Assembly: GCA_964452045.1 (NCBI GenBank)
Contig: CAYVKM010000077.1
Span: 1 to 17,886 of the forward strand
Length of the DNA: 17,886 bases
From: CAYVKM01 sp964452045
GTDB taxonomy: Bacteria; Calditrichota; Calditrichia; RBG-13-44-9
Direction: 5' to 3'
Below the pieces are notes generated by a model. It was not told where the DNA came from. It worked only from the letters and a program-made list of their open reading frames with translations, and ran no database searches. The position numbers and the translations under genes are program-made. Within the stretch, counting starts at the first letter, position 1. Each line of letters begins with the position of its first letter. Positions 15,739 through 17,886 of this stretch are shown here, piece after piece.

Positions 15739-16857
15739 ATGTCCCGCTCCCTGAGCGAGATTGAAAAAAAATTTATCGAATTAGAACAAAGATTTTCGGA
15801 AATTGAGAACCTGAATAATATTCTTGCCCGACAGGCGAAGGAATATTATCTGCTCTACGATTCCATCCGCAAGTTAAATACCAGCACGACGCTTAAAACC
15901 TTTTATAAGGCGCTGGACAGGGTATTGAACAAAAATTTTCTGGTTGATGAATATGCATTTATCCGAAAGCATAAAAAGGCTGAAATGCTTTCGGTTCATC
16001 ATTCTCTTGGTCTTTCCAAGCGCCAATTACGGGAGATTTTCTATAAACCCGATGAGGGTCTTGTTGGTAAAGTCTACACTGAAAAAAGGGCAGTTTATAT
16101 ACCCAATACTCTGGTGGTTAAGTCTTTCTCGTATTATTTTGAAAAGAAGAGCCTTTCCGGAAGCCTCTACTACTTGCCAATACTGGATCAACAGCAAAAT
16201 TGTCTTGGTGTTTTGAAATTAAGAAAAGTCATTAAAGAAGGTTTTTCAGACATCGAAAGAACGGTTTTACCAAATCTGCAGATTGAGATTGGTGCCTCGC
16301 TACTGAATGTGGAGAAATTAGAATTGTTGAATTCAAAAAGTTATATCGATGAATTGACCCACCTTTATAACAGAAGATATTATAATGAGCACTTTCCGAT
16401 AGAGTTTAAGCGGGCGCAGCGCTATCAGCATGAACTTTCCTTAATGTTTATCGATATCGACGATTTTAAGGAAATTAACGATACCTACGGCCATTTTGTC
16501 GGCGATCTGGTTCTTCAGAAAGTAAGTGAATCCATAAAGAACTTAACCCGAAGCAGTGATAGTTGCATTCGATATGGTGGTGATGAATTTCTCGTTGTTC
16601 TGCCGGAAACATCCCGTCAGGCGGCATTTGAAGTTGCGGCCAAATTAAAGAGTAAGGTTGCCGGAATTGATATTAATATGAATGGAAATCCAGATCTTAT
16701 TGAGGTCGGTTTATCAATGGGAATTGCCAACTATCCGCAGGATACAATCGAGCCAAGCACCCTCGTAGAGCTTGCTGATAAAGCGCTGCTCCGGGCAAAA
16801 TCTTCCGGGAAGGATCAGATTGTACTGGCGGAAGAAACCGCCGACAAACCGGAATAA
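15739..16857 (+). CDS. GAF-GGDEF diguanylate cyclase
   Basis: This should make cyclic di-GMP from two GTP. The 372 aa comprise an N-terminal coiled coil (about 4-35), a GAF-like sensor region (about 48-190) and a GGDEF domain from about 200 (DELTHLYNRRYYNE). The active-site loop is RYGGDEF, with GGDEF at 280-284. The inhibitory I-site RxxD is intact at Arg271-Asp274, five residues before the motif, so product inhibition is expected. IDIDDFKEINDTYGH supplies the metal- and substrate-binding Asp and Asn. There is no EAL domain, signal peptide or membrane segment, so it is a cytosolic sensor enzyme. GGAAGG lies 3-4 bases before the ATG. The GAF ligand is unknown. It is transcribed divergently from the tRNA; the first RRM gene lies 226 bases downstream on the same strand. 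Confidence 0.92.
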   Translation: MSRSLSEIEKKFIELEQRFSEIENLNNILARQAKEYYLLYDSIRKLNTSTTLKTFYKALDRVLNKNFLVDEYAFIRKHKKAEMLSVHHSLGLSKRQLREIFYKPDEGLVGKVYTEKRAVYIPNTLVVKSFSYYFEKKSLSGSLYYLPILDQQQNCLGVLKLRKVIKEGFSDIERTVLPNLQIEIGASLLNVEKLELLNSKSYIDELTHLYNRRYYNEHFPIEFKRAQRYQHELSLMFIDIDDFKEINDTYGHFVGDLVLQKVSESIKNLTRSSDSCIRYGGDEFLVVLPETSRQAAFEVAAKLKSKVAGIDINMNGNPDLIEVGLSMGIANYPQDTIEPSTLVELADKALLRAKSSGKDQIVLAEETADKPE

Positions 16858-17083
16858 ATTAAGTTATACGTCTTTGTCAATCCTTTATCTGAATAAACCT
16901 TAGTTTAAGGAGTTGTTTGATCAGGAGACAGATGGCTGATTCATAGTTTATCAAAGGCCATTTAATTTCAACAATATTTGACGATAATGTAAATAAAATC
17001 TTAATGTCTTTCAGCTTCGCTTTGTTGGACAAATAGATTTAAACAGCTGGTTCAACGGAGATGCTTTTATAACGGAGAATTGA
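16858..17083 (+). promoter_or_regulatory. 226-base leader region of the first RRM gene
   Basis: No ORF of useful size is present. A short CCTTA-GTT-TAAGG hairpin (about 16902-16914) follows the GGDEF gene but lacks a T-tract. An AGGAGACAGATG site opens a 4-codon frame (ATG at 16932) inside a weak ATCAG/CTGAT hairpin. No confident promoter was found. The length would allow a long structured 5' leader, but nothing identifies a known riboswitch or thermosensor. Confidence 0.2.
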
Positions 17084-17383
17084 TTGAAAATATTTGTCGG
17101 CCGTCTGGCCCAACAGGTTACTGAGGAAGATCTTCATAGAATTTTTAAACCGTTTGGTTTAGTTAATTATGTTTGTTTGATCAAAGATACCATAACCAAG
17201 AAATCAGAAGGTTTTGGCTTTGTTGATATGCCGGAAGATATTGAAGCCCTGACTGCCATAAATGTTTTGGACGGAAGAGAATTGAAGGGACAGATAATAA
17301 GTGTTCATCCGGCACGGAAGAACCTGAAGGACCGAAGGCGATCCGGAAGGCGGGGTGGCCGAAGGCAGAATGATCCGAAGTAA
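17084..17383 (+). CDS. Single-RRM RNA-binding protein, first copy
   Basis: The 99-aa product is one RNA recognition motif plus a short basic tail. RNP2 is IFVGRL (3-8) and RNP1 is EGFGFVDM (42-49), keeping the RNA-stacking aromatics Phe4, Phe44 and Phe46. The fold order beta-alpha-beta-beta-alpha-beta is complete to about residue 78. The tail DRRRSGRRGGRR is Arg/Gly-rich. The start is a TTG with GGAG six bases upstream; the MKIFVG beginning matches the family and the downstream paralogue. Bacterial single-RRM proteins of this size are known from cyanobacteria (Rbp, often cold-induced) and other phyla. Targets here are unknown; it probably binds single-stranded RNA. Confidence 0.9.
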   Translation: MKIFVGRLAQQVTEEDLHRIFKPFGLVNYVCLIKDTITKKSEGFGFVDMPEDIEALTAINVLDGRELKGQIISVHPARKNLKDRRRSGRRGGRRQNDPK

Positions 17384-17480
17384 ACAGTAATTTACCTTAC
17401 TATTTTGTAGAGTTTGGAAACTAATATCTTTATATTTAAAAAGAATGAAATATTTTGATTGAATAAGCGAGGAGATTGAA

Positions 17481-17792
17481 ATGAAAATTTATGCTGGGAT
17501 GCTTCTGGAGGATATAACAGAGAAGGATCTTCAGGAAATTTTTAAACAATATGGTAACATTAAATCGGTAAACATTTATAAGGAAGATCTGAAATCTGGT
17601 TACTTTCGTTACGGAATTATTGAAATGCCCAATAAAGTGGAGGCATGGGAAGCAATTCAAAATCTGGATGGTTACCAATTAAAAGGGATCTTATTGAGTG
17701 TCCATCCGGCCAGAACCGGACCAATAGATCGGCGGAAATCCGAGCGTGTTGGCGGAAGGAGAAGAACAGACCGTTCACCGCAGAAAGAATAG
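17481..17792 (+). CDS. Single-RRM RNA-binding protein, second, diverged copy
   Basis: This 103-aa protein aligns without gaps to the preceding RRM protein: 43 identical residues over the first 94, including SVHPAR and the DRR.S.R.GGRR tail. RNP2 is IYAGML, keeping the aromatic Tyr4. RNP1 is FRYGIIEM: Tyr44 remains but the second aromatic is Ile46, so RNA binding may be altered or weakened. GAGGAG lies about six bases before the ATG. The 97-base gap contains only a weak AGTAA/TTACT hairpin, so cotranscription is possible. It arose by tandem duplication, followed by divergence of the binding face. Both frames are intact, so it is not a decaying pseudogene. Confidence 0.88.
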   Translation: MKIYAGMLLEDITEKDLQEIFKQYGNIKSVNIYKEDLKSGYFRYGIIEMPNKVEAWEAIQNLDGYQLKGILLSVHPARTGPIDRRKSERVGGRRRTDRSPQKE

Positions 17793-17886
17793 ACTCTCCA
17801 TTTTGTTTTTATCATAATTCAATTTTATTTCTTTATATGTGTTGTCTTAGCCATGTGTTTACGGATTAGTGAGAATAAATGAAGTT

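Noticed and set aside
16932..16946. A 4-codon frame with an AGGAG site in the RRM leader
   Set aside because: Too short to support as a leader peptide without conservation data; an AGGAG near an ATG occurs often by chance.
17793..17886. Possible start of a further plus-strand gene at the right edge (ATG at 17879)
   Set aside because: Only about two codons are in the window and there is no clear ribosome site.

Overview
The window is an ordinary, densely packed stretch of bacterial chromosome. It is AT-rich, especially between genes. I see no insertion sequence, integrase, prophage or CRISPR array. The host looks Gram-negative: it encodes an RlpA-type DPBB protein and a large TPR lipoprotein whose mature N-terminus starts CAYYNTLFNAKR. 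From memory, that N-terminus resembles lipoproteins of Calditrichota/Marinimicrobia-like bacteria of the FCB group. This placement is an inference and not proven.

Layout. At the left, glgP (alpha-glucan phosphorylase, minus) and rocD (ornithine aminotransferase, plus) are divergent around a 245-base control region with a good sigma-70-type promoter for glgP. From about 4.4 to 15.6 kb everything is on the minus strand. In transcription order this is tRNA-Ala(CGC), the 4.5S-like SRP RNA, dnaX, ybaB, recR, a rhomboid protease, a sirtuin, the TPR lipoprotein, rlpA, trxA, engB, a serA-like dehydrogenase, pdxS and pdxT. Right of the tRNA the strand flips to plus: a GAF-GGDEF diguanylate cyclase and two paralogous single-RRM RNA-binding proteins.

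How the genes fit together. SRP RNA-dnaX-ybaB-recR is a widely conserved replication/recombination cluster. The TPR lipoprotein and rlpA are separated by one base and are probably translationally coupled envelope genes. pdxS and pdxT form the two-subunit PLP synthase; the nearby glgP and rocD products both need PLP, and serA feeds the PLP-dependent serine pathway. trxA and serA are each followed by a clear intrinsic terminator. Several promoters share the form TTGAC(A/C)-N17-TAAATT or TAATTT.

Most interesting points: (1) an A9G tract in dnaX with the slippery heptamer A AAA AAG in frame; a -1 shift reaches a stop after one codon and a +1 shift after three, so a gamma-like short clamp-loader subunit is likely. 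(2) A tandem pair of RRM proteins about 46% identical without gaps, including the basic tail, in which the second copy has a degenerate RNP1. (3) A terminator hairpin placed just upstream of an engB start that lacks a Shine-Dalgarno sequence. (4) AT-only perfect palindromes at the 3' ends of several genes. I found no convincing wholly novel system; the RRM pair is the least ordinary element.
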